From IMG/VR virus record IMGVR_UViG_3300037189_008153, positions 1 to 32,891 of that record: DNA of 32,891 bases, one strand, 5' to 3'. Made by a program: the position numbers and the translations under genes. Position 1 is the stretch's first letter. Each line of letters starts with the position of its first letter. The notes under the pieces were generated by a model. It was given only the letters and a program-made list of their open reading frames with translations. It was not told where the DNA came from and ran no database searches. The DNA comes from a virus. Positions 1 to 6,463 of the stretch are shown here, one piece after another.

Positions 1-32
1 AGTGCTAGACTTGCTAGAATAAACTTCTTCAT
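1..32 (-). CDS. Start of a secreted or lipoprotein gene, cut by the window edge
   Basis: Only the first ten codons are visible (MKKFILASLA), a typical start of a signal peptide: two lysines followed by hydrophobic residues. The ATG overlaps the TGA stop of the Dps gene by four bases (ATGA), so the two genes are probably translationally coupled. A GGGAAAG stretch inside the end of the Dps gene could serve as ribosome binding site. The product cannot be identified. Confidence 0.55.
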   Translation of the reverse strand, partial: MKKFILASLA

Positions 33-472
33 GACTTCTTTCCCATTGTAGCTTTAATCATCCAGTTTAGCTTAGACTGTGCTGTAATTCTGTCTTGTAG
101 ATAGTTAGAAAGACCGTATGCTTTCTGCTCTTCGGCTAGTTCATATGCTTCTGTAACAGTATTCATTAGATTCTCATTACAAGTCAATAGATTTCCTAAC
201 ATCTTTTCCGCAGTAGGTACTTTCTCATCTTCTTCGATTATAGACAATTCTTTCATTCTTGTCAATGTCTGTGGTGCAAAAGCATCTAGCTGACGGATAT
301 GTTCCGCAAGTTCATCTACAGCACCTTGATAATCTTCATATATCTTACCGAAGAAATCGTGTAATTGAGGAAAATCAGAACCGATTACGTTCCAGTGATA
401 AGCCTGTGCTTTTAGTCCAGCCGCAAAAGTTGAAGCCAGAACAACCTTCATCTTTTCAATCAGTTCTTCCAT
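29..472 (-). CDS. Dps-family ferritin-like protein
   Basis: 147 aa. Dps proteins form hollow dodecamers that oxidise and store iron and protect DNA from peroxide. The ferroxidase ligands are visible with the spacing of E. coli Dps: H26 (in AYHWNV), H38 (in QLHDFF), D53 and E57 (in DELAEH). The usual four-helix length is present, but there is no lysine-rich N-terminal tail, so direct DNA binding is less likely. The start is set by a strong AGGAGA eight bases upstream of the ATG. It lies just downstream of GMP reductase, and a one-mismatch late-promoter motif (AATAAATA, 497-504) overlaps that gene's stop codon. The role in infection is inferred, perhaps protection of phage DNA or iron control. 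Confidence 0.88.
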   Translation of the reverse strand: MEELIEKMKVVLASTFAAGLKAQAYHWNVIGSDFPQLHDFFGKIYEDYQGAVDELAEHIRQLDAFAPQTLTRMKELSIIEEDEKVPTAEKMLGNLLTCNENLMNTVTEAYELAEEQKAYGLSNYLQDRITAQSKLNWMIKATMGKKS

Positions 473-495
473 TTCAGTCTCCTATTGTTATGGTC

Positions 496-1581
496 TTATT
501 TATTGTTTTCGTAAACACCGTTATACTGCTGAGTAACACGGACAAATGTGGTGCATTTACTGAGTTGTTTTAGAGTGGAAGCACCGACATAGGTACAAGT
601 TGAGCGCAAACCACCGAGAATATCTTGAACGGTATCGGACACGCTACCTTTATATGGAATCAATACTTCACGCCCTTCTGATGCACGATAGTCTTTGAGA
701 CCACCAAAATGCTTTTCATTAGCCGCTTGTGAACTCATACCATAAAACTTCACACCAACTATGATAGGTTCATCGTCTTTGAATACAGGTTCACCACCAC
801 CTTCATCATGACCAGCTAACATACCGCCAAGCATAACAAAGTCTGCGCCAGCACCAAATGCTTTTGCTACATCACCAGAACTAGTGCAGCCGCCGTCAGC
901 AATGATGTGACCTCCAAGACCGTGGGCAGCATCGGCGCATTCGATGATTGCTGATAGTTGGGGATAGCCAACGCCAGTTTTGATGCGAGTAGTGCAAACA
1001 GAACCAGGCCCAATACCGACTTTAACAATGTCCGCACCATTGAGAATCAACTCCTCTGTCATTTCGCGTGTTACAACATTACCAGCAATGATGACAATGT
1101 TAGGAAACAGAGAACGCAGATTTCTTACAACTTCAACAAATCGTTCAGTATAACCATTGGCAACATCAACACAAACATATTTAATCTCGCCTTTTGTTCG
1201 GTACCAAACTTGATTGAACTTTTGCCAATCTTCGTTTGAAATGCCCATGCTATAAGCCCAGTAATTCTTAATGAGATTACCGCCGTAATTAATCCAATCA
1301 ATCAGTGCTTCTTCTGAATAGTTCTTAGCAAGACAGGTAAACAATCCCTGCTTATGCAAAGTTTCCGCCATTGTAAATGTGCCAACACCATCCATGTTAG
1401 CAGCCATAATAGGAATGCCATGGTAGTCGCTGACTAATGAACTATCGGGAAAAGTTGGTTCGAAGTTTCTGAAATTGAACCTACGATATAGATCCACATC
1501 TTTACGAGAGGTCAGAGTGCTTCTCTTAGGTCTAAAAAGAACATCTTTAAAGTCTAACTTGATATCATTTTCAATACGCAT
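496..1581 (-). CDS. guaC: GMP reductase
   Basis: 361 aa, close to the 347 aa of E. coli GuaC. The enzyme reduces GMP to IMP with NADPH, recycling guanine nucleotides toward adenine. The IMPDH/GMPR beta-barrel runs the whole length. The catalytic loop [11 protein letters not shown] has its cysteine at about residue 196, followed by IIADGGC and the phosphate-binding [13 protein letters not shown]. There is no CBS-domain insertion, which argues against IMP dehydrogenase. GGAGTT six bases before the ATG fixes the start. In an AT-rich phage, shifting GMP to IMP could raise the dATP supply; that is inference. It is followed closely by the Dps gene. Confidence 0.9.
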   Translation of the reverse strand: MRIENDIKLDFKDVLFRPKRSTLTSRKDVDLYRRFNFRNFEPTFPDSSLVSDYHGIPIMAANMDGVGTFTMAETLHKQGLFTCLAKNYSEEALIDWINYGGNLIKNYWAYSMGISNEDWQKFNQVWYRTKGEIKYVCVDVANGYTERFVEVVRNLRSLFPNIVIIAGNVVTREMTEELILNGADIVKVGIGPGSVCTTRIKTGVGYPQLSAIIECADAAHGLGGHIIADGGCTSSGDVAKAFGAGADFVMLGGMLAGHDEGGGEPVFKDDEPIIVGVKFYGMSSQAANEKHFGGLKDYRASEGREVLIPYKGSVSDTVQDILGGLRSTCTYVGASTLKQLSKCTTFVRVTQQYNGVYENNK

Positions 1582-1596
1582 ATTAACTCCATAAAT

Positions 1597-1686
1597 TGGC
1601 GGAACGGGTGAGATTCGAACTCACGGAACTATTTCTAGTTCGGTCATTTAGCAAACGACTGCGATAGGCCACTCTGCCACCGCTCC
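1597..1686 (-). tRNA. tRNA-Ser(GCT)
   Basis: Acceptor GGAGCGG pairs with CCGTTCC, the discriminator is G and CCA is encoded. The anticodon loop TTGCTAA gives GCT (AGC/AGU codons). There is a long class II variable arm, and the T-arm GTGAG-TTCGAAT-CTCAC is perfect. It lies between the small Gly/aromatic-rich protein and GMP reductase, isolated from the main tRNA array. Confidence 0.93.
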
Positions 1687-1689
1687 TTA

Positions 1690-1872
1690 TTACATATACT
1701 TCTTAATCATGATTGGACCAAATCGCCAGTATTCATATGGTGCGGCACCATAAAGATAACCGCCACCATTGAATCTGAAACCACTGCCGAAAAGTTTACC
1801 TTTCCAACCAACCCAATTCACAAATACTTTACCAAATTTTTTAGCCAATGTCAACTCGCCATTCTTTAACAT
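1690..1872 (-). CDS. Small Gly/aromatic-rich protein of unknown function
   Basis: 60 aa if it starts at the ATG at 1872, which has AGGTG seven bases upstream. An upstream in-frame start at 1914 would overlap the previous gene by 74 bases, so I prefer 1872; the overlap is then 32 bases. The N-terminal half is basic (LAKKFGKVF). The C-terminal half is rich in Gly, Tyr, Phe and Trp (GGGYLYGAAPYEYWRFG). There is no transmembrane segment and I recognise no family. The stop lies three bases from tRNA-Ser. Confidence 0.55.
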   Translation of the reverse strand: MLKNGELTLAKKFGKVFVNWVGWKGKLFGSGFRFNGGGYLYGAAPYEYWRFGPIMIKKYM

Positions 1873-2359
1873 CTGTATCACCTTCACGGCGAACAGAAAC
1901 AGTGCGACCATCATTCAGCATGAAATCAACACCTGTGTTTTCATCTAATGCTCTTGAGTAATAGAAACCATCTGTTGACTGAAATCTGAAAAATGGACAA
2001 CCAACAGTAGGATTATATACCGAAGCAACCAATCCATCACCAATATTATCACCACGAGAAGTTACCTGTTGACAACGAGCATATACATCCATCTCGAACA
2101 AACTATCGATACCTTGTAGAATGTCTTGAAGCCAGTCAAGGCTAAAGCTAACATCATCAGCACCAGTCAATTCTGGGAAGTTTCTTACATCTGTATTCTT
2201 GTCGATTGTCGATGAAGTCTTAGTCTGCGGATCTGGTGTTGCCATACGAACACTATAGATTGTTGAATCTGGCCAATCTGGATTGTTACGAATGACAAGT
2301 CTCGAATCTTTTCGAAGCCATGCTGTCCATCTATTAAATAATGTGATTAATAAGTTCAT
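1841..2359 (-). CDS. Conserved-looking phage protein, unknown function
   Basis: 172 aa from the ATG at 2359, chosen because AAGGAG sits nine bases upstream and the ATG overlaps the preceding TGA (ATGA). The N-terminus is basic and amphipathic (LFNRWTAWLRK). The rest is soluble and acidic, with three cysteines and no recognisable catalytic motif. It is probably translated together with the YkuK-like gene before it. I do not recognise the family. Confidence 0.72.
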   Translation of the reverse strand: MNLLITLFNRWTAWLRKDSRLVIRNNPDWPDSTIYSVRMATPDPQTKTSSTIDKNTDVRNFPELTGADDVSFSLDWLQDILQGIDSLFEMDVYARCQQVTSRGDNIGDGLVASVYNPTVGCPFFRFQSTDGFYYSRALDENTGVDFMLNDGRTVSVRREGDTDVKEWRVDIG

Positions 2360-2841
2360 GCTACTCTCCTTGAGATAATATCTTTTAGTCTGTCTGCACA
2401 ATACGAAGCTGCCCACGCATCTGGCTTGACCATAGGCACAACATTACACATACCACGAATATAACCAGTTGCTTCCTGTATTACACAAGATGAACCATGC
2501 TTTTGATTTGGATTAATATCAAGATGGATTTCTACTTCTCTATCTTCAAGAACATCAGCTAAATCTAGATAGAGTTGTGCAGTTTTCATCACTTCATTCA
2601 TCAGTCGCATACGAGGCTTATCTTTTTGCTGGTCATAGTCTCTTTCACGTATCACTTCGCCAAAGACGCGACAGCCGCGGTTACCATCAATGTGGACAAC
2701 AACGACATTGGTATAATCAGCATGCCATACGCCATCAATACAGAGGCGTTCCGAGTCGCCGCCGATATAGATTCGAGTTGATGGGGATTGAGATTGAATG
2801 AATGATTTGACTTCATCAAGGTCTATCTTTTTTCTTTGCAT
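2356..2841 (-). CDS. YkuK-like (DUF458) RNase H-fold protein
   Basis: 161 aa from the ATG at 2841. Upstream starts (2880, GTG 2886) would only lengthen the overlap with the cytidylyltransferase gene. The protein matches the DUF458/YkuK family, a predicted RNase H-like nuclease group of unclear function. It has IYIGGDSE with the first acidic residue of the fold, the second strand YTNVVVVHIDG, then EIHLDINP and the terminal VKPDAWAASYCAD. The acidic residues (D in GGDSE, D in LDINP, D in KPDAW) are where RNase H-fold catalytic residues are expected. It could trim RNA or process RNA/DNA hybrids, but that is inference from fold only. Confidence 0.75.
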   Translation of the reverse strand: MQRKKIDLDEVKSFIQSQSPSTRIYIGGDSERLCIDGVWHADYTNVVVVHIDGNRGCRVFGEVIRERDYDQQKDKPRMRLMNEVMKTAQLYLDLADVLEDREVEIHLDINPNQKHGSSCVIQEATGYIRGMCNVVPMVKPDAWAASYCADRLKDIISRRVA

Positions 2842-3241
2842 GTTCAATGCGCTTTCGTAATTCTGAGGAACTATAACCATGGTCACGTTTGTTGAAATAA
2901 TATTCCATACTTTTTAGATGATGCCCTGTAAATGGCTTGTCTTTGTATTCAGCACCTAAGATACGAATGTCTATCGGCAACATACAAAGCAAATCAAATA
3001 GTTCACCTTCAGTATTATATATTATAATCTCATCAACATACTTACATGCACGAACCTGTAACTGTCTTTCAATGATATTTTGCACAGGTTTGTTTTTATC
3101 TGGACGGTCAATTGAAGGATCCGTTTGAATACCTACAATCAACCAATCGCATTGATTCTTGGCTTCTTCTAACATTGCAACATGCCCTGCATGGAACAAA
3201 TCGAATGTAGAACATGTGAAGCCTATAATCTTATTTTTCAT
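2816..3241 (-). CDS. TagD-like cytidylyltransferase (glycerol-3-phosphate type)
   Basis: 141 aa from the ATG at 3241, with GAGGA nine bases upstream; the in-frame extension beyond it reads through tRNA-Leu and is not coding. This is the nucleotidyltransferase fold of TagD: FTCSTFDLFHAGH carries the HxGH motif near residue 18, and GYSSSELRKRI near the C-terminus matches the family's ISSTxLR motif. TagD joins CTP and glycerol-3-phosphate to make CDP-glycerol. Related enzymes activate ethanolamine-phosphate or sugar-phosphates, so the substrate is not settled. With the PlcP-like and GDPD-like genes it may belong to a glycerophosphate theme. Confidence 0.82.
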   Translation of the reverse strand: MKNKIIGFTCSTFDLFHAGHVAMLEEAKNQCDWLIVGIQTDPSIDRPDKNKPVQNIIERQLQVRACKYVDEIIIYNTEGELFDLLCMLPIDIRILGAEYKDKPFTGHHLKSMEYYFNKRDHGYSSSELRKRIEHAKKKDRP

Positions 3242-3262
3242 TGTTAGTTTCCTCATAATAAA

Positions 3263-3339
3263 TGGTGCGCTAGGGGAGACTCGAACTCCCAAAACTTAGT
3301 TTCTAAGACTAATATGTATACCAATTCCATCACCAGCGC
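3263..3339 (-). tRNA. tRNA-Leu(TAG), with a class I-size variable loop
   Basis: 77 nt with CCA. Acceptor GCGCTGG pairs with CTAGCGC, and the discriminator is A. The anticodon stem TTAGT/ACTAA closes the loop CTTAGAA, giving TAG (reads CUA, not an amber suppressor). The D-arm looks leucine-like (GATGGAATTGGTA). The variable region is only GTTTT, whereas bacterial tRNA-Leu normally has a long class II arm. Confidence 0.85.
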
Positions 3340-3344
3340 AATAT

Positions 3345-3420
3345 TGGTAGGCGATGAGAGATTCGAACTCCCGACATCCTGCGTGTAAAGCAGGAGCAAC
3401 TACCGCTGTGCTAATCGCCC
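3345..3420 (-). tRNA. tRNA-Val(TAC)
   Basis: Acceptor GGGCGAT, CCA encoded. The anticodon stem CCTGC/GCAGG closes the loop TTTACAC or CTTTACA, giving TAC. T-arm GGGAG-TTCGAAT-CTCTC. It is five bases from tRNA-Leu and seven from tRNA-Gly, so the three are probably cut from one transcript. Confidence 0.92.
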
Positions 3421-3427
3421 GTATTAC

Positions 3428-3502
3428 TGGAGCGGAAGATGGGATTCGAACCCACGACAACTTGCTTGGCAAGCAAGGACTCTACCACTGAGCTACCTCC
3501 GC
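3428..3502 (-). tRNA. tRNA-Gly(GCC), overlapping the end of the Agt-like gene
   Basis: Acceptor GCGGAGG pairs with CTTCCGC, CCA encoded. The anticodon loop TTGCCAA is closed by CTTGC/GCAAG. T-arm GTGGG-TTCGAAT-CCCAT. The first 21 bases of the tRNA also encode the last six codons and stop of the glycosyltransferase gene upstream. Confidence 0.93.
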
Positions 3503-4498
3503 ATAATCAACAAGATTAGACTTGAATTGTTTCCAAACCGAACGCCAGTTGAATTTATCTTTGGCTATACTAGCGCACTTTTCACGGTCTGTCAAGAGTG
3601 CTTTCTGTATAGCCTTATATATGTTGTCATCCACAGCACCAAAATTATCATCAATGATATCTATTGGACCTTGAACAGGATAAGCGGCTACAGGAGTTCC
3701 GTTGCATAACGCTTCTATGATGACAAGACCATATGTATCTTTTCTGCTTGTAAAGACAAAACAATCTGCTTTATGATACTCTTTTGCTAACTTCTGCCCA
3801 TGTAATGCACCTGTAAATCTTACATGCGGATATTTCTTTTTCAAATCTTCTAGTATTGGCCCATCACCAACAAGAACCAAATCAAACTTTGTATGGTCTA
3901 ACTCACAGAATGCTTCAAGATTTTTTTCTTTCGACACTCGACCAACAGATAGCAGAACAGGTTTGTCACTTCTTTTGATATGTGTATTATGGTCGATTAT
4001 CTTTTCCACATTTACACCACGAGACAGATATTTTATCTCTGCTTTAACACCAATCTTGATTAGATAATCTGCAATAGATTTTGTTGTAACCATAACTTGA
4101 CCATGCTCGTGAAACCAACGAACATATGCTCTTGTTATCCATTTTGGAATATGTAATATATCTTTTGCAATATCATCCCACTGAGTATGATATGCAGTTG
4201 TATAAACTTCTTTTCTGAATGCTATTCTTGCTAACAGACCGAGTGGTCCTTCTGTCGCAACATGAAGATGGTCTGGATTAAAATCACGAATCATCTTAAT
4301 CATACCAAAAGGTATTGCAAGAAAGATTTCTGGATATTTTGGTGCTGATATTGTTTTGAAGAGCAATGGGTGTATAACAAGAACTTCCCAACCATCGATT
4401 TTGGCTTGCTTGACAATATTATCAAGAGTTGTTACTACACCATTAATTTGAGGAAACCATGCATCTGTTACGATGCAGAGTTTTGTTGGTTTTTCCAT
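3482..4498 (-). CDS. GT4 glycosyltransferase, Agt-like (diacylglycerol glycosyltransferase candidate)
   Basis: 338 aa, a complete GT-B enzyme. The N-terminal half starts IVTDAWFPQINGVVTTL, then LHVATEGPLGLLAR and TAYHT near residue 102. The C-terminal half has SVGRVSKEKN (184-193), LVGDGP and the donor site SRKDTYGLVIIEALCNGTP near 251-269. This block order and wording match the alphaproteobacterial family that includes Agt, which puts glucose or glucuronic acid on diacylglycerol during phosphate starvation; mannosyltransferases of the MgtA/PimB type are relatives. It overlaps the PlcP-like gene by 31 bases, and plcP and agt are also neighbours in such bacteria. The start at 4498 has GGGAAA upstream; 4513 is possible. 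The stop lies inside tRNA-Gly, so the last residues AEVAQW are read from tRNA sequence. Confidence 0.85.
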   Translation of the reverse strand: MEKPTKLCIVTDAWFPQINGVVTTLDNIVKQAKIDGWEVLVIHPLLFKTISAPKYPEIFLAIPFGMIKMIRDFNPDHLHVATEGPLGLLARIAFRKEVYTTAYHTQWDDIAKDILHIPKWITRAYVRWFHEHGQVMVTTKSIADYLIKIGVKAEIKYLSRGVNVEKIIDHNTHIKRSDKPVLLSVGRVSKEKNLEAFCELDHTKFDLVLVGDGPILEDLKKKYPHVRFTGALHGQKLAKEYHKADCFVFTSRKDTYGLVIIEALCNGTPVAAYPVQGPIDIIDDNFGAVDDNIYKAIQKALLTDREKCASIAKDKFNWRSVWKQFKSNLVDYAEVAQW

Positions 4499-5217
4499 AC
4501 TATTATTTCCCATGTACCGTCTAGATGTTCTACTAGTGCGGTGCAAGATTCAACCCAATCACCACAATTCATATAAACCACATCATCAATCTTGCGTATA
4601 TTGGCATGATGTATATGACCACAAATAATTCCATTCGCCTCTTTAGATTTAGCATAAGCTGATAGATTTTGTTCATAGTTGCCTATAAAGTTAACTGCTT
4701 CTTTGACTTTATACTTTAACCATGCACTGACTGACCAGTAAGGTAGTCCAAACCAAGACCTTATCTTTGATACGATTATGTTGAGACTTATTGACACATC
4801 ATATGCCCATGCACCAAGATGGCTGAGCCATTTTATATTATTAATGACGGCATCAAACTCGTCCCCATGCATGACGATATATTTTTTGCCGTCAACACCA
4901 ATGTGGGTGTCGTTTCTAAGTAATTCGACATTCCCAAATTGGTGTTCACCGAATGCTCGTAAAAATTCATCGTGATTGCCTGGAATATAAATGACACGAG
5001 TATTTTTACGGGCGCGGCGTAGAAACTTTTGTATTACATCATTATGGTCTTGAGGCCAATAAAAAGAACGACCGAGTGACCAGCCGTCTATGATATCACC
5101 AACAAGATACAGTTTTTCACATTCAAATGATTTTAGAAACTCAAGCAATAAATTGGCCTGAGACATTTTTGTTCCTAAATGAACGTCTGATATGAATACT
5201 GTTTTATATTGCTTCAT
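4468..5217 (-). CDS. PlcP-like metallophosphoesterase (phospholipase C type; annotated LpxH-like)
   Basis: 249 aa from the ATG at 5217. A complete calcineurin-like metal site is visible: D11 and H13 (SDVH), D41 (VGDIID), N81/H82 (GNHDE), HGDEFD near 127, and GHIHH near the C-terminus. Family blocks FYWPQDHNDVIQKFLRRAR, LPYWSVSAWLK and NCGDWVESCTALVEH match, from memory, the alphaproteobacterial PlcP group often labelled UDP-2,3-diacylglucosamine hydrolase. PlcP of Sinorhizobium cleaves phosphatidylcholine and related lipids to diacylglycerol when phosphate is scarce. The overlapping Agt-like gene would use that product. No ribosome binding site precedes the ATG; a TATAAATA motif ends five bases before it. 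A true LpxH role is the main alternative. Confidence 0.85.
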   Translation of the reverse strand: MKQYKTVFISDVHLGTKMSQANLLLEFLKSFECEKLYLVGDIIDGWSLGRSFYWPQDHNDVIQKFLRRARKNTRVIYIPGNHDEFLRAFGEHQFGNVELLRNDTHIGVDGKKYIVMHGDEFDAVINNIKWLSHLGAWAYDVSISLNIIVSKIRSWFGLPYWSVSAWLKYKVKEAVNFIGNYEQNLSAYAKSKEANGIICGHIHHANIRKIDDVVYMNCGDWVESCTALVEHLDGTWEIIVWKNQQNSAS

Positions 5218-5222
5218 GCATG

Positions 5223-5230
5223 TATTTATA
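5223..5230 (-). promoter_or_regulatory. Late-promoter motif TATAAATA before the PlcP-like gene
   Basis: Exact T4-type late promoter octamer between tRNA-Met/Ile and the PlcP-like gene. With T4 geometry the transcript would begin at 5217, the A of the start codon. No -35 element is seen. Confidence 0.5.
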
Positions 5231-5237
5231 ATCTGTA

Positions 5238-5312
5238 TGGTGCCCAAGGATGGAATCAAACCATCTACCTAATGCTTATGAGACATTCGTTCTATCAATG
5301 AACTACTTGGGC
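5238..5312 (-). tRNA. tRNA with anticodon CAT (Met or Ile2), copy 1
   Basis: Acceptor GCCCAAG pairs with CTTGGGC, CCA encoded. Anticodon stem AATGT/GCATT, loop CTCATAA. The T-loop is TTTGATT rather than TTCGAAT, with stem GATGG/CCATC. It lacks the three G-C pairs of an initiator anticodon stem, so it is elongator Met or lysidine-type Ile; the sequence alone does not decide. Confidence 0.88.
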
Positions 5313-5316
5313 AAAT

Positions 5317-5400
5317 TGGCGGAGGTACAAGGAATCGAACCATCAACCTTGCGGTGGCAGGCTTTTCAAGAGCCTTTGAGCACCTTGCTCGCATACCTCC
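5317..5400 (-). tRNA. tRNA-Ser(TGA), weak T-stem
   Basis: 84 nt. Acceptor GGAGGTA/TACCTCC, discriminator G, CCA encoded. Anticodon stem AGGCT/AGCCT with loop CTTGAAA. The class II variable arm has an ACC-GCAA-GGT hairpin. The T-stem GATGG/CCTTG has only three of five pairs. Confidence 0.87.
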
Positions 5401-5406
5401 ATAAAC

Positions 5407-5489
5407 TGGTGCTGGATGAGAGACTCGAACTCCCGATGTTTGTATCCCGCCTTACAAAAGCGGTGCAGTCGCCACTGTGCCAATCCAGC
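5407..5489 (-). tRNA. tRNA-Thr(TGT), with class II-like arms
   Basis: 83 nt. Acceptor GCTGGAT/ATCCAGC, discriminator A, CCA encoded. Anticodon stem CCGCT/GGCGG closes TTTGTAA, so TGT is the only well-paired reading. The 1-72 G-C and 2-71 C-G pairs suit ThrRS. The variable region is about 12 nt (GAT-ACAAAC-ATC) and the D-arm resembles Ser/Tyr tRNAs, unusual for Thr. Confidence 0.8.
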
Positions 5490-6184
5490 TAAATGCTATT
5501 TCTTCTTTTTCGAACAGGAATGTTTCTCTCTTTCAGTATTCTGGAAAAGTAACCATTACCAGCTCTAACTCCTACTAAACCAAAATGTTTCAGTGTCTTG
5601 TCTATAGATTTGATATTCTGATAATATATAATCATATCTTCAAGATTTTCATCAATCTTTTTTATGTTTCCATTCTTATCATTCTTTTTACATATATCAG
5701 AACAGTATATCTCTAATTTTTTTCTTTCAAAAGTTGAACCGCAAGTTTTACATTTCACATTATACAATTCAAAATTTTGTATTCGACCTTCTTTCCAACC
5801 TTCAGGTAAAGATTCGATTTTTTTTATTTTCTTATTCTTCTTTAAGTCTTTATTATGTATCCATCTAGAACCAAGATTTATATTTTTTTGATCCTCACTT
5901 CGCATGGCCGAAAACTTTCTTCTCAACCATCCATATAGTTTATTTGACGGTCTTTTAGGAATCATCATCATTGCCGCATGTATCAGTTTTTTATTGTCTG
6001 GATACATTTTGACCAATAACTGATGGGCCAAATAATGTTCTTCAGGTGTTAAATCAACTAAATTATCAGAACTATCGTCACCACCTAAACATCTTGGTAT
6101 GATATGATGCGACTCAGCATACTCAGATATATTTCTAAATTTGGCTCTTATGACCAATAATTCATAGTGCTTTTTATAATCCAT
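5489..6184 (-). CDS. HNH endonuclease with C-terminal zinc finger (free-standing homing type)
   Basis: 231 aa. The HNH core is near the N-terminus: ESHHIIPRCLGG (H26, H27), DNLVDLTPEEHYLAH (N41, H50). The middle is very basic. A treble-clef-like finger CKTCG...YCSDICKK follows, and the C-terminal part (GNGYFSRILKERNIPVRKR) may bind DNA. Such free-standing endonucleases cut related phage genomes and spread by recombination, often between tRNA genes in T4-like phages. TATAAATA 32 bases upstream suggests late expression. The TAG stop shares its last base with the first base of tRNA-Thr. The richer A/T content compared with neighbours fits a mobile gene. Confidence 0.85.
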   Translation of the reverse strand: MDYKKHYELLVIRAKFRNISEYAESHHIIPRCLGGDDSSDNLVDLTPEEHYLAHQLLVKMYPDNKKLIHAAMMMIPKRPSNKLYGWLRRKFSAMRSEDQKNINLGSRWIHNKDLKKNKKIKKIESLPEGWKEGRIQNFELYNVKCKTCGSTFERKKLEIYCSDICKKNDKNGNIKKIDENLEDMIIYYQNIKSIDKTLKHFGLVGVRAGNGYFSRILKERNIPVRKRRNSI

Positions 6185-6215
6185 TATAAACTCTTTTGTA
6201 AACTACATATACTTC

Positions 6216-6223
6216 TATTTATA
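6216..6223 (-). promoter_or_regulatory. Late promoter TATAAATA before the HNH gene
   Basis: Exact T4-type late octamer with no -35 box at the right spacing. By T4 geometry the start would be near 6210, leaving a 26-base leader to the HNH ATG. Confidence 0.65.
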
Positions 6224-6248
6224 ATTTACAAATTTTCAACGATGTTAC

Positions 6249-6285
6249 GATTCTCTGTTGCGCTTCTACGAGAGGCGTGAGAATC
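6249..6285 (-). ncRNA. Strong RNA hairpin just after tRNA-Asn
   Basis: GATTCTC (outer) pairs with GAGAATC over 7 bp. An inner stem GCGCTTCT/AGAGGCGT (8 bp with two G-U) has a three-base loop, with one four-base bulge between the stems. No U-run follows, so it is not a standard terminator. It may stop decay or mark processing of the tRNA transcript. Confidence 0.6.
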
Positions 6286-6291
6286 ATATAT

Positions 6292-6366
6292 TGGCTCCGT
6301 GGGCTGGATTCGAACCAGCGACCAATTGATTAACAGTCAACTGCGCTACCACTGCGCCACCACGGA
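6292..6366 (-). tRNA. tRNA-Asn(GTT)
   Basis: Acceptor TCCGTGG/CCACGGA, discriminator G, CCA encoded. Anticodon stem GTTGA/TCAAT with loop CTGTTAA. T-arm GCTGG-TTCGAAT-CCAGC. It follows the structured element 6377-6457 by ten bases. Confidence 0.94.
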
Positions 6367-6376
6367 ATAATTTCGT

Positions 6377-6457
6377 ATGATGAGAAGCGGAGCAATGCTC
6401 TATTAGCCTAGGGTATAAAAAGTGAGCGAATGATACCGAAGGACGCTTTCTCATCAT
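6377..6457 (-). ncRNA. Candidate structured RNA at the head of a tRNA transcript
   Basis: The ends form an inverted repeat (ATGATGAGAA-GCG against CGC-TTTCTCATCAT, 13 pairs, one bulge). Inside are GGTAT/ATACC (5 bp) and GAGC-AAT-GCTC (4 bp). The element begins about where transcription from the promoter at 6464-6492 should start and ends ten bases before tRNA-Asn. It has no tRNA T-loop and no ORF. T4 encodes comparable non-tRNA stable RNAs (species 1 and 2) in its tRNA cluster, so a stable RNA is plausible but unproven. Confidence 0.6.
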
Positions 6458-6463
6458 GTTTAT

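Noticed and set aside
496-1581. IMP dehydrogenase
   Set aside because: Length and lack of a CBS insertion fit GMP reductase.
2359-2416. Longer start of the 172-aa protein (191 aa)
   Set aside because: The extension lies inside the YkuK-like gene, and AAGGAG with an ATGA overlap fixes the start at 2359.
3241-3292. N-terminal extension of the cytidylyltransferase gene
   Set aside because: The extra codons are tRNA-Leu sequence, and GAGGA points to the ATG at 3241.
3263-3339. tRNA with TAG anticodon as an amber suppressor
   Set aside because: The anticodon UAG reads CUA (Leu). A suppressor of UAG would need anticodon CUA.
4468-5217. Plain LpxH (lipid A) annotation for the metallophosphoesterase
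   Set aside because: The family wording and the overlapping Agt-like gene fit PlcP better. LpxH remains the alternative and is stated in the entry.
5407-5489. tRNA-Tyr reading of the tRNA-Thr(TGT) gene
   Set aside because: Shifting the loop to GTA breaks the anticodon stem, and a regular tRNA-Tyr(GTA) exists at 7790-7874.
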